64,000 bases of DNA from positions 55,862 to 119,861 of the forward strand of contig JAUYMS010000019.1 of NCBI GenBank assembly GCA_030698625.1, written 5' to 3'. Below, one piece after another: positions 48,270 to 58,062 of this stretch. The translations under genes were made by a program, and so were the position numbers. Source of the DNA: Candidatus Omnitrophota bacterium (GTDB taxonomy: Bacteria > Omnitrophota > Omnitrophia > Omnitrophales > Aquincolibacteriaceae). The notes under the pieces are model-generated. The model made no database searches and was not told the origin of the DNA. It worked only from the letters and a program-made list of their open reading frames with translations. How positions within the stretch are numbered: the stretch's first letter is position 1; every line of letters starts with the position of its first letter.

Positions 48270-51200
48270 ATGCCGAAACGAACCGACATAAAAAAAATCC
48301 TCATCATAGGATCGGGTCCGATCATTATCGGTCAGGGATGCGAATTCGACTATTCGGGGACGCAGGCGTGTAAGGCCTTGCGCGAAGAGGGCTATGAAGT
48401 CGTATTGATAAATTCCAATCCGGCTACAATCATGACGGATCCCGATACGGCTTCCCGAACGTATATAGAGCCCCTTTTGCTGCCCTATCTTGAGCATGTG
48501 ATTGCTAAGGAAAAACCCGATGCTTGTCTGCCGACCATGGGAGGGCAAACGGGACTGAATCTCACGGTTGAAGCTTACGAAAAGGGCATTTTCGAGAAAT
48601 ACGGCGTCGAACTCATTGGCGCCAAGTACGAGGCAATTAAGAAAGCAGAAGACCGCGGGAAGTTTCATGCGGCCATGACAAAGATCGGGCTCGACTTACC
48701 GAGGGGCGAATTCGCTTACTCGGTCGAGGAAGCGACTCAGATCGCCGAAAGGTTGAGCTATCCCGTCGTCGTGAGGCCGAGTTTTACACTTGGCGGCTCG
48801 GGCAGTGGCATCTGTTACAACCGGGAGGAGTTGGAAAAAACCGCTTTGATGGGGTTAGAGTACAGCATAGTTCATGAAGTGCTCATTGAGGAAAGTATTC
48901 TGGGGTGGAAAGAATACGAGCTAGAGGTAATGAGGGATGTTAAAGATAACTTCGTTGTCATTTGTTCGATTGAGAACCTGGATGCGATGGGTGTCCATAC
49001 AGGCGATTCTATTACCGTAGCGCCGGCACAGACGTTGACTGACAAAGAGTACCAGATGATGCGCGATGCGGCGCGAAAGGTGATTTCAGAGATTGGTGTC
49101 GAAACCGGAGGTTCCAATATCCAGTTCGCCGTCAATCCTAAAACGGGCCGAATGGTTGTTATTGAGATGAACCCGCGGGTTTCCAGATCTTCGGCTTTGG
49201 CTTCGAAGGCTACCGGTTTTCCGATTGCGAAGTTTGCGGCAAAGTTGGCCGTCGGTTATACCCTGGATGAAATATCCAACGACATCACAAAATATACACC
49301 GGCTTCATTTGAACCTAGCATTGATTATTGTGTTGTGAAAATACCGCGCTTTGCTTTCGAGAAATTCGAAGGCGTAGATAGCAAACTGTCGACTCAGATG
49401 AAATCAGTAGGTGAAGCCATGTCCATCGGCCGAACATTCAAAGAGGCACTGCAGAAGGGATTGCGATCTCTAGAGATCAGGCGGTTCGGGCTGGGCGGTG
49501 ACGGGCGGGACAAAGTTTGCGGGCATATTTTAAAGACGCGAGAGGAGTATCGGCGTTTTTTTGAAGAGGCTTCGAAAGACAAGGAATGGATACGCCGAAT
49601 CGGGACGGCCATAGCGACGCCTCGGGAAGACAGAATATTTCACCTCAAGTATGCGTACCAAGTGGGCATGACGACAGAAGAAATTCACAGAATGAGTTAC
49701 GTGGACCCGTGGTTTTTAGAACAGATCCGCCAGATTGTCGATTTGGAAAATGAGCTTCTAAAGACTTCGATTCAAAAGGTCTCACCGGAATTGCTGCGGC
49801 AGGCAAAAGAATATGGGTTTTCAGACGTCCAACTTGCTTTCTTCTGGGGTGAGAAGGAAGGTGCCGTTCGTGCGCTGAGAGAAAAGCAGGGGGTGGAAGC
49901 TGTTTTTAAACTCGTCGACACTTGTGCCGGAGAGTTCAAAGCGTATACGCCGTATTATTACTCAACGTATGAGGAAGAGGACGAAGCCATACCGGGGGAT
50001 CGTGAGAAGGTAATGATCTTGGGCGGCGGTCCTAACCGCATCGGCCAGGGTATAGAGTTTGACTATTGCTGTGTTCATGCGGCCTTTGCTCTCAAGGAAC
50101 TAGGTTTTGAGACGATCATGGTGAATTCCAATCCGGAGACGGTAAGTACCGATTATGACACATCGGATAAACTTTTCTTTGAGCCGCTTACACTTGAAGA
50201 CGTTCTGAGTATCTACCGCAAACAGAAGCCGATCGGCGTTATCATCCAACTCGGAGGCCAAACTCCCTTGAATTTGGCGGCGGCACTCGAAGCTAACGGT
50301 GTGAAAATTCTTGGGACACCGGTGAAAGCTGTGGATGTGGCCGAAGACCGCGACAAGTTTAAGAAGCTGCTGCAGAAAATCAATCTTCGACAACCCAATA
50401 ACGGTATTTCGACGAACATCGAAGAGGCCTGTGAAATTGCGAAGAAAATTACCTATCCGGTTGTTATTCGTCCGTCCTATGTCTTGGGAGGACGCGCCAT
50501 GGAGATTGTATACGACGAAGAGCAGTTGCTGAAATACATGACTCATGCTGTCGATGCGAGTGACGAGCATCCTGTGTTAATTGATAAGTTTCTCGAGAAT
50601 GCGATCGAAATTGACGTGGATCTGATTTCAGACGGTGAAACGTCTGTGGTCGGGGCCGTCATGGAGCATATTGAGGAGGCCGGCATTCATTCCGGCGATA
50701 GCGCTTCCGTCATTCCGCCATACTCCATTTCCAAAGACATGACTGAGGAAATTGTGACGCGTACAAAAGACATTGCCAGGGCGCTGGGAGTTATTGGGTT
50801 GATGAATGTTCAATACGCCATTCACCGGGGAGAGCTTTACTGTTTGGAAGTCAATCCCCGCGGTTCCCGTACGGTCCCGTTTGTAAGCAAGACGATCGGT
50901 GTTCCCTTAGCAAAACTAGCCGCCAAGGTTATGGTTGGAAAGAAGCTGCCCGAACTTGGCTTCGATAAAGAAGTTTATGTGCCTTATGTCGCGGTCAAGG
51001 AATCTGTTTTTCCCTTTGTGAAGTTCCCCGGTGTAGATATTATTCTGTCGCCCGAGATGCGATCAACAGGCGAAGTGATGGGGATTGATCAGGATTTTCC
51101 GCGGGCCTTTTATAAATCGCAGGACGCTGCTTCCGCGCATATCCCGAATGATGGGAAGGTTTTTATCAGCGTTAAGAACGGTGATAAAGATAATGTGGTG

Positions 51201-51581
51201 CCTGTGGCAAAGAAATTGGCCGAAATGGGTTACCCGATAGTGGCTACGCGTGGAACCGCAGAGGTTTTGCGTAAGAACGGTATTGAGGCCGAACTTGTTT
51301 TAAAGATTGCCGAAGGAAGACCGAATGTCGGAGACCTCATCCGCAATCGTGAAATCAAACTCGTTGTCAATACGCCGAGCGGCAAGGGATCGGTGCTTGA
51401 CGAGGCGAAGATCCGCTCTCTGGCAGTTTCTTTCAATATCCCATGCATTACGACATTGAGTGCGGCGCGAGCTGCCACATTGGGCCTTGAGGCGGTACGC
51501 GGCAAAGGGCTTAATGTAGCCGCGATTCAAGATTATCACGCTCTCCTTGCCAATAATTGTGTCAATCCGACGACCCACTAG
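48270..51581 (+). CDS. carB: Carbamoyl-phosphate synthase large subunit
   Basis: A 1103-residue synthetase with the usual duplicated halves, each an ATP-grasp module. The first half starts [23 protein letters not shown] and the second repeats it ([20 protein letters not shown], near residue 570). [13 protein letters not shown] and [13 protein letters not shown] are the paired signatures. The last 140 residues are the methylglyoxal-synthase-like allosteric domain ([16 protein letters not shown]). Slightly longer than the E. coli enzyme but complete. It makes carbamoyl phosphate for pyrimidines and for any arginine pathway. Confidence 0.97.
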   Translation: MPKRTDIKKILIIGSGPIIIGQGCEFDYSGTQACKALREEGYEVVLINSNPATIMTDPDTASRTYIEPLLLPYLEHVIAKEKPDACLPTMGGQTGLNLTVEAYEKGIFEKYGVELIGAKYEAIKKAEDRGKFHAAMTKIGLDLPRGEFAYSVEEATQIAERLSYPVVVRPSFTLGGSGSGICYNREELEKTALMGLEYSIVHEVLIEESILGWKEYELEVMRDVKDNFVVICSIENLDAMGVHTGDSITVAPAQTLTDKEYQMMRDAARKVISEIGVETGGSNIQFAVNPKTGRMVVIEMNPRVSRSSALASKATGFPIAKFAAKLAVGYTLDEISNDITKYTPASFEPSIDYCVVKIPRFAFEKFEGVDSKLSTQMKSVGEAMSIGRTFKEALQKGLRSLEIRRFGLGGDGRDKVCGHILKTREEYRRFFEEASKDKEWIRRIGTAIATPREDRIFHLKYAYQVGMTTEEIHRMSYVDPWFLEQIRQIVDLENELLKTSIQKVSPELLRQAKEYGFSDVQLAFFWGEKEGAVRALREKQGVEAVFKLVDTCAGEFKAYTPYYYSTYEEEDEAIPGDREKVMILGGGPNRIGQGIEFDYCCVHAAFALKELGFETIMVNSNPETVSTDYDTSDKLFFEPLTLEDVLSIYRKQKPIGVIIQLGGQTPLNLAAALEANGVKILGTPVKAVDVAEDRDKFKKLLQKINLRQPNNGISTNIEEACEIAKKITYPVVIRPSYVLGGRAMEIVYDEEQLLKYMTHAVDASDEHPVLIDKFLENAIEIDVDLISDGETSVVGAVMEHIEEAGIHSGDSASVIPPYSISKDMTEEIVTRTKDIARALGVIGLMNVQYAIHRGELYCLEVNPRGSRTVPFVSKTIGVPLAKLAAKVMVGKKLPELGFDKEVYVPYVAVKESVFPFVKFPGVDIILSPEMRSTGEVMGIDQDFPRAFYKSQDAASAHIPNDGKVFISVKNGDKDNVVPVAKKLAEMGYPIVATRGTAEVLRKNGIEAELVLKIAEGRPNVGDLIRNREIKLVVNTPSGKGSVLDEAKIRSLAVSFNIPCITTLSAARAATLGLEAVRGKGLNVAAIQDYHALLANNCVNPTTH

Positions 51582-51598
51582 AGGTAGGGAGCCAAACT

Positions 51599-52375
51599 GT
51601 GGCCGACGAAGTCGTCAAAATTCTCGATAACCGCAAGGTCAACGAAAAATACTATAAGCTGTCATTTTGCTCACATGAAATCGCGCGTGGTGCGCAACCG
51701 GGGCAGTTTCTTCATATACAGATCAATCCGACGCTTGATCCCTTCTGGCGAAGACCCTTTAGTTTTTACCGTGTTGACGGTGACGAAATCGAAATCCTTT
51801 ACGAGATTTTGGGCCATGGCACGGCTATGCTGGCGCAGAAACAGGCAGGGGAAGTTCTCAAAGTCATGGGGCCTCTCGGTAAGCCTTTCAGAAAAGCGGT
51901 CAAGCCGAAGAAACGAATCTGTGTTGCCGGGGGTGTAGGATTGCCGCCGCTTCTTTATCTCGCAGAGTGTGAAGATGTGGACTTCTTCCTCATAGGGGCA
52001 AAGTCGCGAAGCGAAGTGATGCCGGATTCCGAACTGGAGCATATAAAAGGAACGGTCATGTATTCGACCAATGACGGCAGCTATGGCGTAAAGGGATATG
52101 TCACCGTACTGCTTGAACAGATTCTCAAGGAAGAAAGGCCGGAGGATGTTTTTATCCAGACCTGCGGTCCCATGGTCATGATGCAGGCGGTTCGTGATCT
52201 TGCTGAAGCAAGGTACATCAAAGGCGAAGCTTCGGTGGATGAAACAATGGCCTGTGGTTTGGGTGTGTGCTTGGGGTGTATGGTCAAAACTCATGCCGGA
52301 TGGTTGCCTTCTTGCACGGAAGGGCCCGTCTTTGATTTTTCGCAACTTCAAGGATCTCTCATATGTCAGACGTAA
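51599..52375 (+). CDS. pyrK: Dihydroorotate dehydrogenase B electron-transfer subunit
   Basis: A 258-residue iron-sulfur flavoprotein partner of PyrD. RRPFSFYRVDGD is the FAD-binding motif, GGVGLPPLLYLA the NAD-binding loop, and CGLGVCLGCMVKTHAG plus a later Cys (LPSCTEGPVF) the [2Fe-2S] ligands. Its presence means this organism uses NAD-dependent class 1B dihydroorotate dehydrogenase. I chose GTG 51599 behind GAGGTAGGGA; ATG 51557 would lie inside carB. It overlaps pyrD by 13 bases. Confidence 0.92.
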   Translation: MADEVVKILDNRKVNEKYYKLSFCSHEIARGAQPGQFLHIQINPTLDPFWRRPFSFYRVDGDEIEILYEILGHGTAMLAQKQAGEVLKVMGPLGKPFRKAVKPKKRICVAGGVGLPPLLYLAECEDVDFFLIGAKSRSEVMPDSELEHIKGTVMYSTNDGSYGVKGYVTVLLEQILKEERPEDVFIQTCGPMVMMQAVRDLAEARYIKGEASVDETMACGLGVCLGCMVKTHAGWLPSCTEGPVFDFSQLQGSLICQT

Positions 52376-53301
52376 ATCTTACGACTAAGATAAAAGGGCT
52401 GACCTTTCGCAATCCCATAACTGTCGGCTCGGGAACATTTGGAACTAAACAGGATTTTCTTGATTACGTCGATTACGAACGCTTGGGCGCCATGACCACA
52501 AAGACCATCACGCGGCATCCCCGTACCGGAAATCCCATGCCGCGCATTTGCGAAACCAGCGCCGGAATGCTGAATGCCATTGGTTTGCAAAATAGGGGAT
52601 TAGAAGAGTTTCTTAAGAATAAAATCCCTCTCTTTGCAAAAATTAAGACGCCCTTGATTGTCAACATTGCGGGTGAGGCCGCCGGAGATTTTCAACACTT
52701 GGCCGAAGCGCTGCACAAAGAAAAAGATGTCGTTAAGGCCTTGGAACTGAACCTGTCTTGTCCCAATGTCGAAGAAGGTGGCGCAGGCTTTATGCGCAAG
52801 CGGGAGCGTATTCTTGAGGCCGTGAAGGTGGTTCGAGATGCGACAGACCTGCCGATTTTCGCTAAACTATCACCCGAGTTGGGAGACGTCGTAGAGATAG
52901 CCCGCGACGTTATTGATGTGGGTGCCGACGGATTAACTCTCATTAATACGCTTAAAGGAATGGCGGTGGACACTGAGCGGCGGTGTTCGCGTATTGCAAA
53001 TATTACGGGAGGATTAAGCGGCCCCGCAATAAAGCCAGTTGCTGTGCGTTATGTCTACGAAGTAAAACAGGCGCTGGGTGTGCCGGTAATTGCATCGGGA
53101 GGTATCATGACTGCGCAGGACGCGATCGAATTTTTGATTGTGGGTGCGGATCTTCTGGCTGTCGGTACGGCAAATTTTATTAACCCCAGGGCGACAATGG
53201 AAATTTTGGACGGCATTAGTCAATATTGCCGAGATCATGACATTACGCATATTGATGAGTTGCGGGGGTCCTTTCATCATGAGAACCAAATCAGTGGCTG
53301 A
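52363..53301 (+). CDS. pyrD: Dihydroorotate dehydrogenase B catalytic subunit
   Basis: A 312-residue FMN-dependent TIM barrel that oxidises dihydroorotate to orotate with NAD via PyrK. The start VGSGTFG, NLSCPNVEEGG (with the class 1B-type catalytic Cys), FAKLSPELGD and ASGGIMTAQDAIEFLIVGADLLAVGTANF are recognisable. It overlaps pyrK by 13 bases and pyrF by 23 bases. Confidence 0.95.
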   Translation: MSDVNLTTKIKGLTFRNPITVGSGTFGTKQDFLDYVDYERLGAMTTKTITRHPRTGNPMPRICETSAGMLNAIGLQNRGLEEFLKNKIPLFAKIKTPLIVNIAGEAAGDFQHLAEALHKEKDVVKALELNLSCPNVEEGGAGFMRKRERILEAVKVVRDATDLPIFAKLSPELGDVVEIARDVIDVGADGLTLINTLKGMAVDTERRCSRIANITGGLSGPAIKPVAVRYVYEVKQALGVPVIASGGIMTAQDAIEFLIVGADLLAVGTANFINPRATMEILDGISQYCRDHDITHIDELRGSFHHENQISG

Positions 53302-54013
53302 GTCCGATGTGGATCCGCGCATCATTGTCGCACTGGATACCCCGAGTCTTGACGTTGCCCGTCAGCTTCTGAAAGATTTAGAAGGACTGGTCTCCTTTTA
53401 CAAAGTGGGTTTCGAACTTTTTGCTGCTCATGGATGGAAAGCGGTGGAACTTGTTCGGGCGGCGGGTGGCCGTGTCTTTCTCGACTTGAAGTTGCATGAC
53501 ATTCCGAACACCGTCAGCAAGACCATGGCGGTATTGTGTGAGCACGATGTGGATATGGTGACAGTCCACACTCTTGGTGGCTACGAAATGATGAAGGCAA
53601 CCCGTGGCATAGTGGATCAGCGTATTCAAGCTGGAAAAAAGGGCCCCATCATCCTCGGCGTCACGATATTGACAAGCCATCGGGAGGCGGAGTTGGAGGA
53701 GGACCTTGGCATTACGCGTGGACTCGAAGAGGAAGTTTGCTACCTGGCTGCAGTGGCAAAACGAGCCGGCCTGGACGGGGTGGTTAGTTCCCCTCACGAG
53801 ACCGCTATGTTACGGCAAAAATTTCCTCAGAACTTCTTGATTGTTACACCGGGGATACGTCCGCAAGGTAGCTCTGTCGGTGATCAAAAGAGGGTCTTTG
53901 CACCTGCCGAAGCCATTCAGGCGGGGGCTAGTTATCTTGTCATTGGGCGTCCCATCACCTCGGCCGATAGCCCCAAAAAGGAAGTCTTAAGGATTCTATC
54001 CTCGCTAGCGTAA
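53279..54013 (+). CDS. pyrF: Orotidine 5'-phosphate decarboxylase
   Basis: A 244-residue TIM-barrel enzyme for the last step to UMP. IIVALDTPSLDVARQLLKDL, FYKVGFELFAAHG, then FLDLKLHDIPNTVSK with the catalytic Asp-Lys-Asp set (DLKLHDIPNT). TPGIRPQGSSVGDQKRV and YLVIGRPITSAD close the barrel. The frame is open upstream only inside pyrD, so ATG 53279 is the start. It ends the operon; pyrE is not in the window. Confidence 0.94.
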   Translation: MRTKSVAESDVDPRIIVALDTPSLDVARQLLKDLEGLVSFYKVGFELFAAHGWKAVELVRAAGGRVFLDLKLHDIPNTVSKTMAVLCEHDVDMVTVHTLGGYEMMKATRGIVDQRIQAGKKGPIILGVTILTSHREAELEEDLGITRGLEEEVCYLAAVAKRAGLDGVVSSPHETAMLRQKFPQNFLIVTPGIRPQGSSVGDQKRVFAPAEAIQAGASYLVIGRPITSADSPKKEVLRILSSLA

Positions 54014-54281
54014 AACTAGTAATTAAATACAAAAGATAAAAGTTACGATCAGTGTATTCTATTTTATAGTATTAAATTCTTCTATCGATATCCGACAAGT
54101 AAAAGCGGCATTAAGGGTTCGGTGCGTTTGTAAAAATTGAAAACACATGTTATAGTTCTGCTACCAAATTTTCGCTGGTTTTAATTGGCGAAGATGCGAC
54201 GTTTGAATCGTTTCAGTCATTTTGAGGATTACGATAATACATTAAAGACAGGATTTGTGACTGTCGATAGAGGGATCAGCC
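54014..54281 (+). promoter_or_regulatory. AT-rich spacer with promoter for the HTH-PilZ gene
   Basis: A 268-base, AT-rich gap. TTGTAA at 54128-54133 and TATAGT at 54151-54156 are 17 bases apart and point towards the HTH-PilZ gene, leaving a leader of about 120 bases. I see no clear terminator for the pyr operon. Confidence 0.5.
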
Positions 54282-54827
54282 ATGAGCGTTTCCAATAAAA
54301 AGATCATGACCGCGCAGGAAGTCAGTAAGTATCTGCGGATATCGTTGTCAACGGTTCATCACCTGACCAGAGCAGGGAAAATTAAGTCAGTCAAGGTGGG
54401 GAAGCAGTGGCAATACGATAAGGCAGATATTGATGCTTATCTGGAGAGTGGGTATGAGTTTTTGTTGGAGAAAGCTGCGTACGGCGGTGATGAGCGACGT
54501 TTTTATGAGCGTATTGCGTGCATGATTCAGGGGTTTGCCGTCATATCTTCATCTCCCGTGAAGAGTTGGGAAGCAAACGGAAATGTGCTCAATTTTAGCA
54601 AGGCAGGCATTCTTTTTGAGGTCAGCGATCCCTACATGGGCACTTCTCCCGATCTTCATGTCGGCGCTCCCGTAAACGTGAAACTTTATCTGCCATCTTC
54701 TGATACTGCTGAATACGCGCTAGAAGGATCTGTCGCCCATTGTTCTCCGGGTTCCCCTTCACGGTTCGGGATGAAATTCAGCGATTTGGATCCTGAACTC
54801 GCCGAGATTATCGGTCAGACGGTATAG
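54282..54827 (+). CDS. HTH (excisionase-type) - PilZ fusion protein
   Basis: A 181-residue two-domain protein. Residues 9-58 match the excisionase/MerR-like HTH_17 family (MTAQEVSKYLRISLSTVHHLTRAGK, then VGKQWQYDKADIDAYLES). Residues about 68-178 match PilZ: RRFYER at 72-77 (RxxxR) and NFSKAG at 104-109 ([D/N]xSxxG). The two together would make a DNA-binding protein that senses c-di-GMP directly. It has its own promoter and no operon partner. Its targets cannot be told from this window. The name excisionase comes from the fold only; nothing here suggests a mobile element. Confidence 0.85.
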   Translation: MSVSNKKIMTAQEVSKYLRISLSTVHHLTRAGKIKSVKVGKQWQYDKADIDAYLESGYEFLLEKAAYGGDERRFYERIACMIQGFAVISSSPVKSWEANGNVLNFSKAGILFEVSDPYMGTSPDLHVGAPVNVKLYLPSSDTAEYALEGSVAHCSPGSPSRFGMKFSDLDPELAEIIGQTV

Positions 54828-54930
54828 CTGCCCGGAAAACAAGCCATCCTCACAGAATCTCCCATGGAATCTAACTTGTTTCGATACAGCACCTTACAAA
54901 TTGTTTTCTGCTCTGTGCTTCGATCCCCGC

Positions 54931-54959
54931 TTGACAGACAGGCTGTAAGTCCTTATAAT
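54931..54959 (+). promoter_or_regulatory. Consensus sigma-70 promoter of the yicC-gmk-rpoZ-coaC-coaB operon
   Basis: TTGACA (54931-54936), a spacer of 17 bases and TATAAT (54954-54959): both boxes match consensus exactly. Transcription would start near 54966, about 50 bases before yicC. It is the best promoter match in the window. Confidence 0.85.
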
Positions 54960-55014
54960 CTCCCAACTTACATGCGAGCTGCTATCTGTCCTTTAGCGTG
55001 TAGCGTACTTACCT

Positions 55015-55890
55015 ATGATTCGTAGCATGACAGCCTTTGCTCGGTCAACGGCCTTGGGCAAGGGGAACTGGTCAGTCGAGATTCGTTCCCTTAATCATCG
55101 TTACTTTGAGTTTTCAGCCAAGCTGCCGCAGTTTCTTTATCCTGTGGAACGTCGCATCAAGGATTTAGTGCAATCGAAGATGAGGCGGGGCAAAGTAACT
55201 TTATCAATTAGTCAGGAGGGTGCTGAGGAAGCCGATAAGGAGTTTGTCTTAGATGAGAAAGCCGTTCGCTACTACCGATCGGCTATGAAAAAGCTGCGAC
55301 AGGAATTCGGGCTAGAGGCCGATGTTTCGGTTCGGGATCTGATGGCTTTGCCGAAGATTTTCAAGATCGATAAGCCGCAAGCAGATCCCGAAAAGATCTG
55401 GGTAGATCTAAAGAAAGTTTTGAACCAAACGCTGGCGAATGCCTTGAAGCTTAAGGAAACGGAAGGCCGAAAATTGGCTGTTGACGTGAGCAAGCGGCTT
55501 GGTTTCATTAGTGCGACAGTCAATAAGGTCGAGAAACGTGTTTCCGGGAATACAGAGTTTTATTTTAAGAAGTTACGCGAGCGCTTAGGGAAAATTCTCA
55601 AGGACAGTAATATTGATTCTGAGAGGGTTTACCGAGAAGCAGCACTTTTGGCGGAACGCAGCGATGTGACCGAGGAGATTGTGCGGCTAAAAGGGCATCT
55701 CGATTACTTCAAGAAGCGGCTAAAGGATACTCAGGAAGTGGGCCGTGAGTTGGATTTTATTTGCCAAGAGATGCATAGGGAAATCAATACCTTAGGAGTG
55801 AAGTCACAGGTTCTTGAGGTGTCAAGCCAAGTCGTCTTTGTGAAGAAGGAACTTGAGAAAATCCGCGAGCAAATCCAAAACGTCGAGTAA
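55015..55890 (+). CDS. yicC: YicC family protein
   Basis: A 291-residue protein. The N-terminal YicC domain begins SMTAFARSTALGKGNWSVEIRSLNHRYFE. The C-terminal DUF1732 has RLKGHLDYFKKRLKD, VGRELDFICQEMHREINTLGVKSQ and a terminal coiled coil VKKELEKIREQIQNVE. YicC-type proteins are linked to RNA turnover as endoribonucleases or RNase adapters. The yicC-gmk-rpoZ order is widespread. No ribosome site is seen before the ATG. Confidence 0.9.
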   Translation: MIRSMTAFARSTALGKGNWSVEIRSLNHRYFEFSAKLPQFLYPVERRIKDLVQSKMRRGKVTLSISQEGAEEADKEFVLDEKAVRYYRSAMKKLRQEFGLEADVSVRDLMALPKIFKIDKPQADPEKIWVDLKKVLNQTLANALKLKETEGRKLAVDVSKRLGFISATVNKVEKRVSGNTEFYFKKLRERLGKILKDSNIDSERVYREAALLAERSDVTEEIVRLKGHLDYFKKRLKDTQEVGRELDFICQEMHREINTLGVKSQVLEVSSQVVFVKKELEKIREQIQNVE

Positions 55891-55912
55891 TACGGCAGCC
55901 GATACCGAGGGC

Positions 55913-56506
55913 ATGTTGGTGATTTTGTCTGCCCCGTCAGGGTGTGGTAAGACAACCATCGTGGACCGACTTCTGAAGCGGCACCCGGACTGGGAGAGAT
56001 CCGTTTCGGTGACAACGCGTAGCTCCCGCGGTAGCGAGAAAGAGGGGCAAGACTATTTTTTCGTGACGGCGAAGGCTTTTCGCGACATGGAAGCGAAGGG
56101 GGATTTACTTGAGAGCGCAAAAGTTTTTGACCATTATTACGGTACTCCCAAAAGCTTTGTGCTGCAAAGGATTAAAGAAGGTAAGGTTCTGATGCTGGCC
56201 ATTGACGTACAGGGTACTCGAAACATATTGAAGAGCTTGGGACAAAAGCTGTCGATTGCAAGCATCTTTGTTTTACCTCCGTCGCTAAAGGTGTTGCGTG
56301 AAAGACTAGAGGGTCGCAAGACGGATACGCCGGAGGATATAGATCGTAGGATTTCGATGGCGCAAGAAGAAATTAAGCTGGCTAGAATATACGATTGCAC
56401 TGTAATGAATCAGACCTTAGAGCACACCGTTATAGAGGTAGAAAACTTTTTGGAAAAATTTCAACGCGAAAGGAGAAAATCATCTCATGCCATACATACC
56501 ACTTGA
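55913..56506 (+). CDS. gmk: Guanylate kinase
   Basis: A 197-residue GMP kinase. LVILSAPSGCGKTTI holds the P-loop, SVSVTTRSSRGSEKEGQDYFFV the GMP-binding segment, YYGTPKSFV and LAIDVQGTRNI follow. The start is uncertain: ATG 55913 gives the normal N-terminus but its GAGG lies too close. TTG 55853, with AAGGAA just upstream, would add a 20-residue basic extension and overlap yicC. It overlaps rpoZ by 20 bases. Confidence 0.92.
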   Translation: MLVILSAPSGCGKTTIVDRLLKRHPDWERSVSVTTRSSRGSEKEGQDYFFVTAKAFRDMEAKGDLLESAKVFDHYYGTPKSFVLQRIKEGKVLMLAIDVQGTRNILKSLGQKLSIASIFVLPPSLKVLRERLEGRKTDTPEDIDRRISMAQEEIKLARIYDCTVMNQTLEHTVIEVENFLEKFQRERRKSSHAIHTT

Positions 56507-56702
56507 AAAACTTGTTACCGATAAGCAGGATAGTATTTACAAACTTTGCTTGACGGCAGCTGCACGGGCTAACGAACTCGCTCAGGGAGCTCAACCGCTG
56601 GTGAAGTCTGAATCGAAGAAGGCGGCAGTTATTGCCCTGGAAGAGATTGCCGCCGGTAAGATTTCGTATCAGCTGCCTAAAACCAAAACAAAGAAGCTGT
56701 AA
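56487..56702 (+). CDS. rpoZ: RNA polymerase omega subunit
   Basis: A 71-residue protein of the RpoZ/RPB6 family. PLEKLVTDKQDSIYKLCLTAAARANEL is the conserved core helix region, and KKAAVIALEEIAAGKISY is the typical C-terminal element. It helps assemble RNA polymerase. An AGGAG lies before the ATG within the end of gmk. Confidence 0.88.
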   Translation: MPYIPLEKLVTDKQDSIYKLCLTAAARANELAQGAQPLVKSESKKAAVIALEEIAAGKISYQLPKTKTKKL

Positions 56703-56731
56703 GCGATCTATCTCTCCGTTAAGGAGGAGTT

Positions 56732-57322
56732 ATGACACAGGGCCAAAGCGTAGCATCGTCACCGGCTAAAGGGAAAAAAATGCAGGGGAAAACTGTCCTG
56801 CATATCCTTACCGGCAGCATCGCAGCGTACAAGGCTGGCGATCTGATTAAGCTCATGAGAGAGCATGGCGCTCGCGTGATATGCGTGCTCACTGAAGGAG
56901 CGAAGAAGTTTATAACGCCGCTTACCATCAGGGCCATCAGTGGTGAAGACGTGTATGACGACTTTTTCACATCCAAGACGCCCTATGATGTGCTGCACAC
57001 CTCTTTAGCCGAAGCGGCCGATGTGATACTTGTATCACCCGCGTCCGCGAATTTTATCGCGCGTGCATCCATAGGTCTCGCCGACGACCTTGGCGCGTCC
57101 ATTCTGCTTGCAACGCGATGCCCTGTAATTCTGGCACCGGCTATGAACGACCAGATGTACACTCACCCTACAACTCAACGCAATATTGCTGTTTTGAAAA
57201 AGATAGGCTACCACTTTGTGGATCCCATCCGGGGGTCGCTAGTTTGCGGAAAAGAAGCGGTCGGACATATCGGGGATCCCGAAGTGATTATTGATACCCT
57301 CCAGAACTTCGTGCAAAAGTAA
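56732..57322 (+). CDS. coaC: Phosphopantothenoylcysteine decarboxylase
   Basis: A 196-residue HFCD-fold flavoprotein that forms 4'-phosphopantetheine in CoA synthesis. LHILTGSIAAYKAGDL is the FMN-binding start, VLHTSLAEAADVILVSPASANFIA contains the active-site His, APAMNDQMY the conserved PAMN, and GSLVCGKEAVGHI the substrate-clamp region with its Cys. It stops where bacterial Dfp normally continues into CoaB; coaB is instead the next gene. AAGGAGGAG precedes the ATG. Confidence 0.92.
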   Translation: MTQGQSVASSPAKGKKMQGKTVLHILTGSIAAYKAGDLIKLMREHGARVICVLTEGAKKFITPLTIRAISGEDVYDDFFTSKTPYDVLHTSLAEAADVILVSPASANFIARASIGLADDLGASILLATRCPVILAPAMNDQMYTHPTTQRNIAVLKKIGYHFVDPIRGSLVCGKEAVGHIGDPEVIIDTLQNFVQK

Positions 57323-57333
57323 TATTTAATGTA

Positions 57334-57969
57334 ATGCCTTCCAGAAAAAGGATTCTCATTACGGCGGGACCGACTCGTGAAATGTTAGATCCCGTGCGCT
57401 TCATCTCAAATTTATCGACGGGTGAAATGGGGTACGCCATTGCGAAAGTTGCGCATGCGCGTCGACATCCGGTTACGTTGATAAGCGGCCCCACAGCTTT
57501 ACAGCGCCCGCCCGGAATTAAGTTTGTTCCGATCGTTACGGCGAGTGAGTTAAAAAAGGCATGCGGACGGGCTTTTGCCCGACACGATGTACTCATCATG
57601 GTAGCGGCAGTCTGCGATTTTACTGCGGCCAAGATGCAGAAACATAAGATTCGGCGCATTAAAACAAAACAGATCCGACTGCAACGGACGCCGGATATCA
57701 TAGCCGAGCTTGCTAAACGAAAGGGTAAGAGACGTGTTATTGGCTTTTGCCTGGAAACTCGCGATTGGCTTGGCAATGCGAGGAAGAAACTGGCCCAGAA
57801 GAATCTCGACGGTATTGTGGCGAGCTACTACGGCAAGGGGGCCGTGCCCTTTGGTGCGGGGCGCATGACCGCCGCTTTTGTGGATCCCAAGGGCGGCGTT
57901 TACAAGGTGAAAAACAAGCCTAAACGCCAGGTAGCGAGGGCCCTTTTAGACTGGATTGAGGCGCTATAA
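57334..57969 (+). CDS. coaB: Phosphopantothenate--cysteine ligase
   Basis: A 211-residue CoaB domain as a free protein. ILITAGPTREMLDPVRFISNLSTGEMGYAIA is the canonical start (GPTxExID-like element then SNxSSGxMG), AAVCDF is the AAVxDF/Y motif and VIGFCLET the nucleotide-binding loop. CoaBC is one fused protein in most bacteria; separate genes are the exception, known in streptococci and enterococci for example. It starts 11 bases after coaC and needs it for the next step. It closes the operon. Confidence 0.92.
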   Translation: MPSRKRILITAGPTREMLDPVRFISNLSTGEMGYAIAKVAHARRHPVTLISGPTALQRPPGIKFVPIVTASELKKACGRAFARHDVLIMVAAVCDFTAAKMQKHKIRRIKTKQIRLQRTPDIIAELAKRKGKRRVIGFCLETRDWLGNARKKLAQKNLDGIVASYYGKGAVPFGAGRMTAAFVDPKGGVYKVKNKPKRQVARALLDWIEAL

Positions 57970-58009
57970 AATGACTTGAAAAAGCAATTTGGAAACGAGT
58001 GAAAGTGAA

Positions 58010-58015
58010 TATAAT
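58010..58015 (+). promoter_or_regulatory. Likely -10 box for the glycine-zipper gene
   Basis: TATAAT at 58010-58015, with only a weak -35 candidate (TTTGGA, 57988-57993) 16 bases upstream. It lies 47 bases before the lipoprotein start, behind a GGGGGAA ribosome site. Confidence 0.4.
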
Positions 58016-58062
58016 ATGCCCATTATTCGTCTACTCAGTCAAAACAATATAAGGGGGAAGTC

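Noticed and set aside
54282..54460. Excisionase-like HTH taken as a sign of a prophage or integrated element
   Set aside because: No integrase, attachment site or phage gene nearby; this HTH family also occurs in ordinary regulators, and here it is fused to PilZ.
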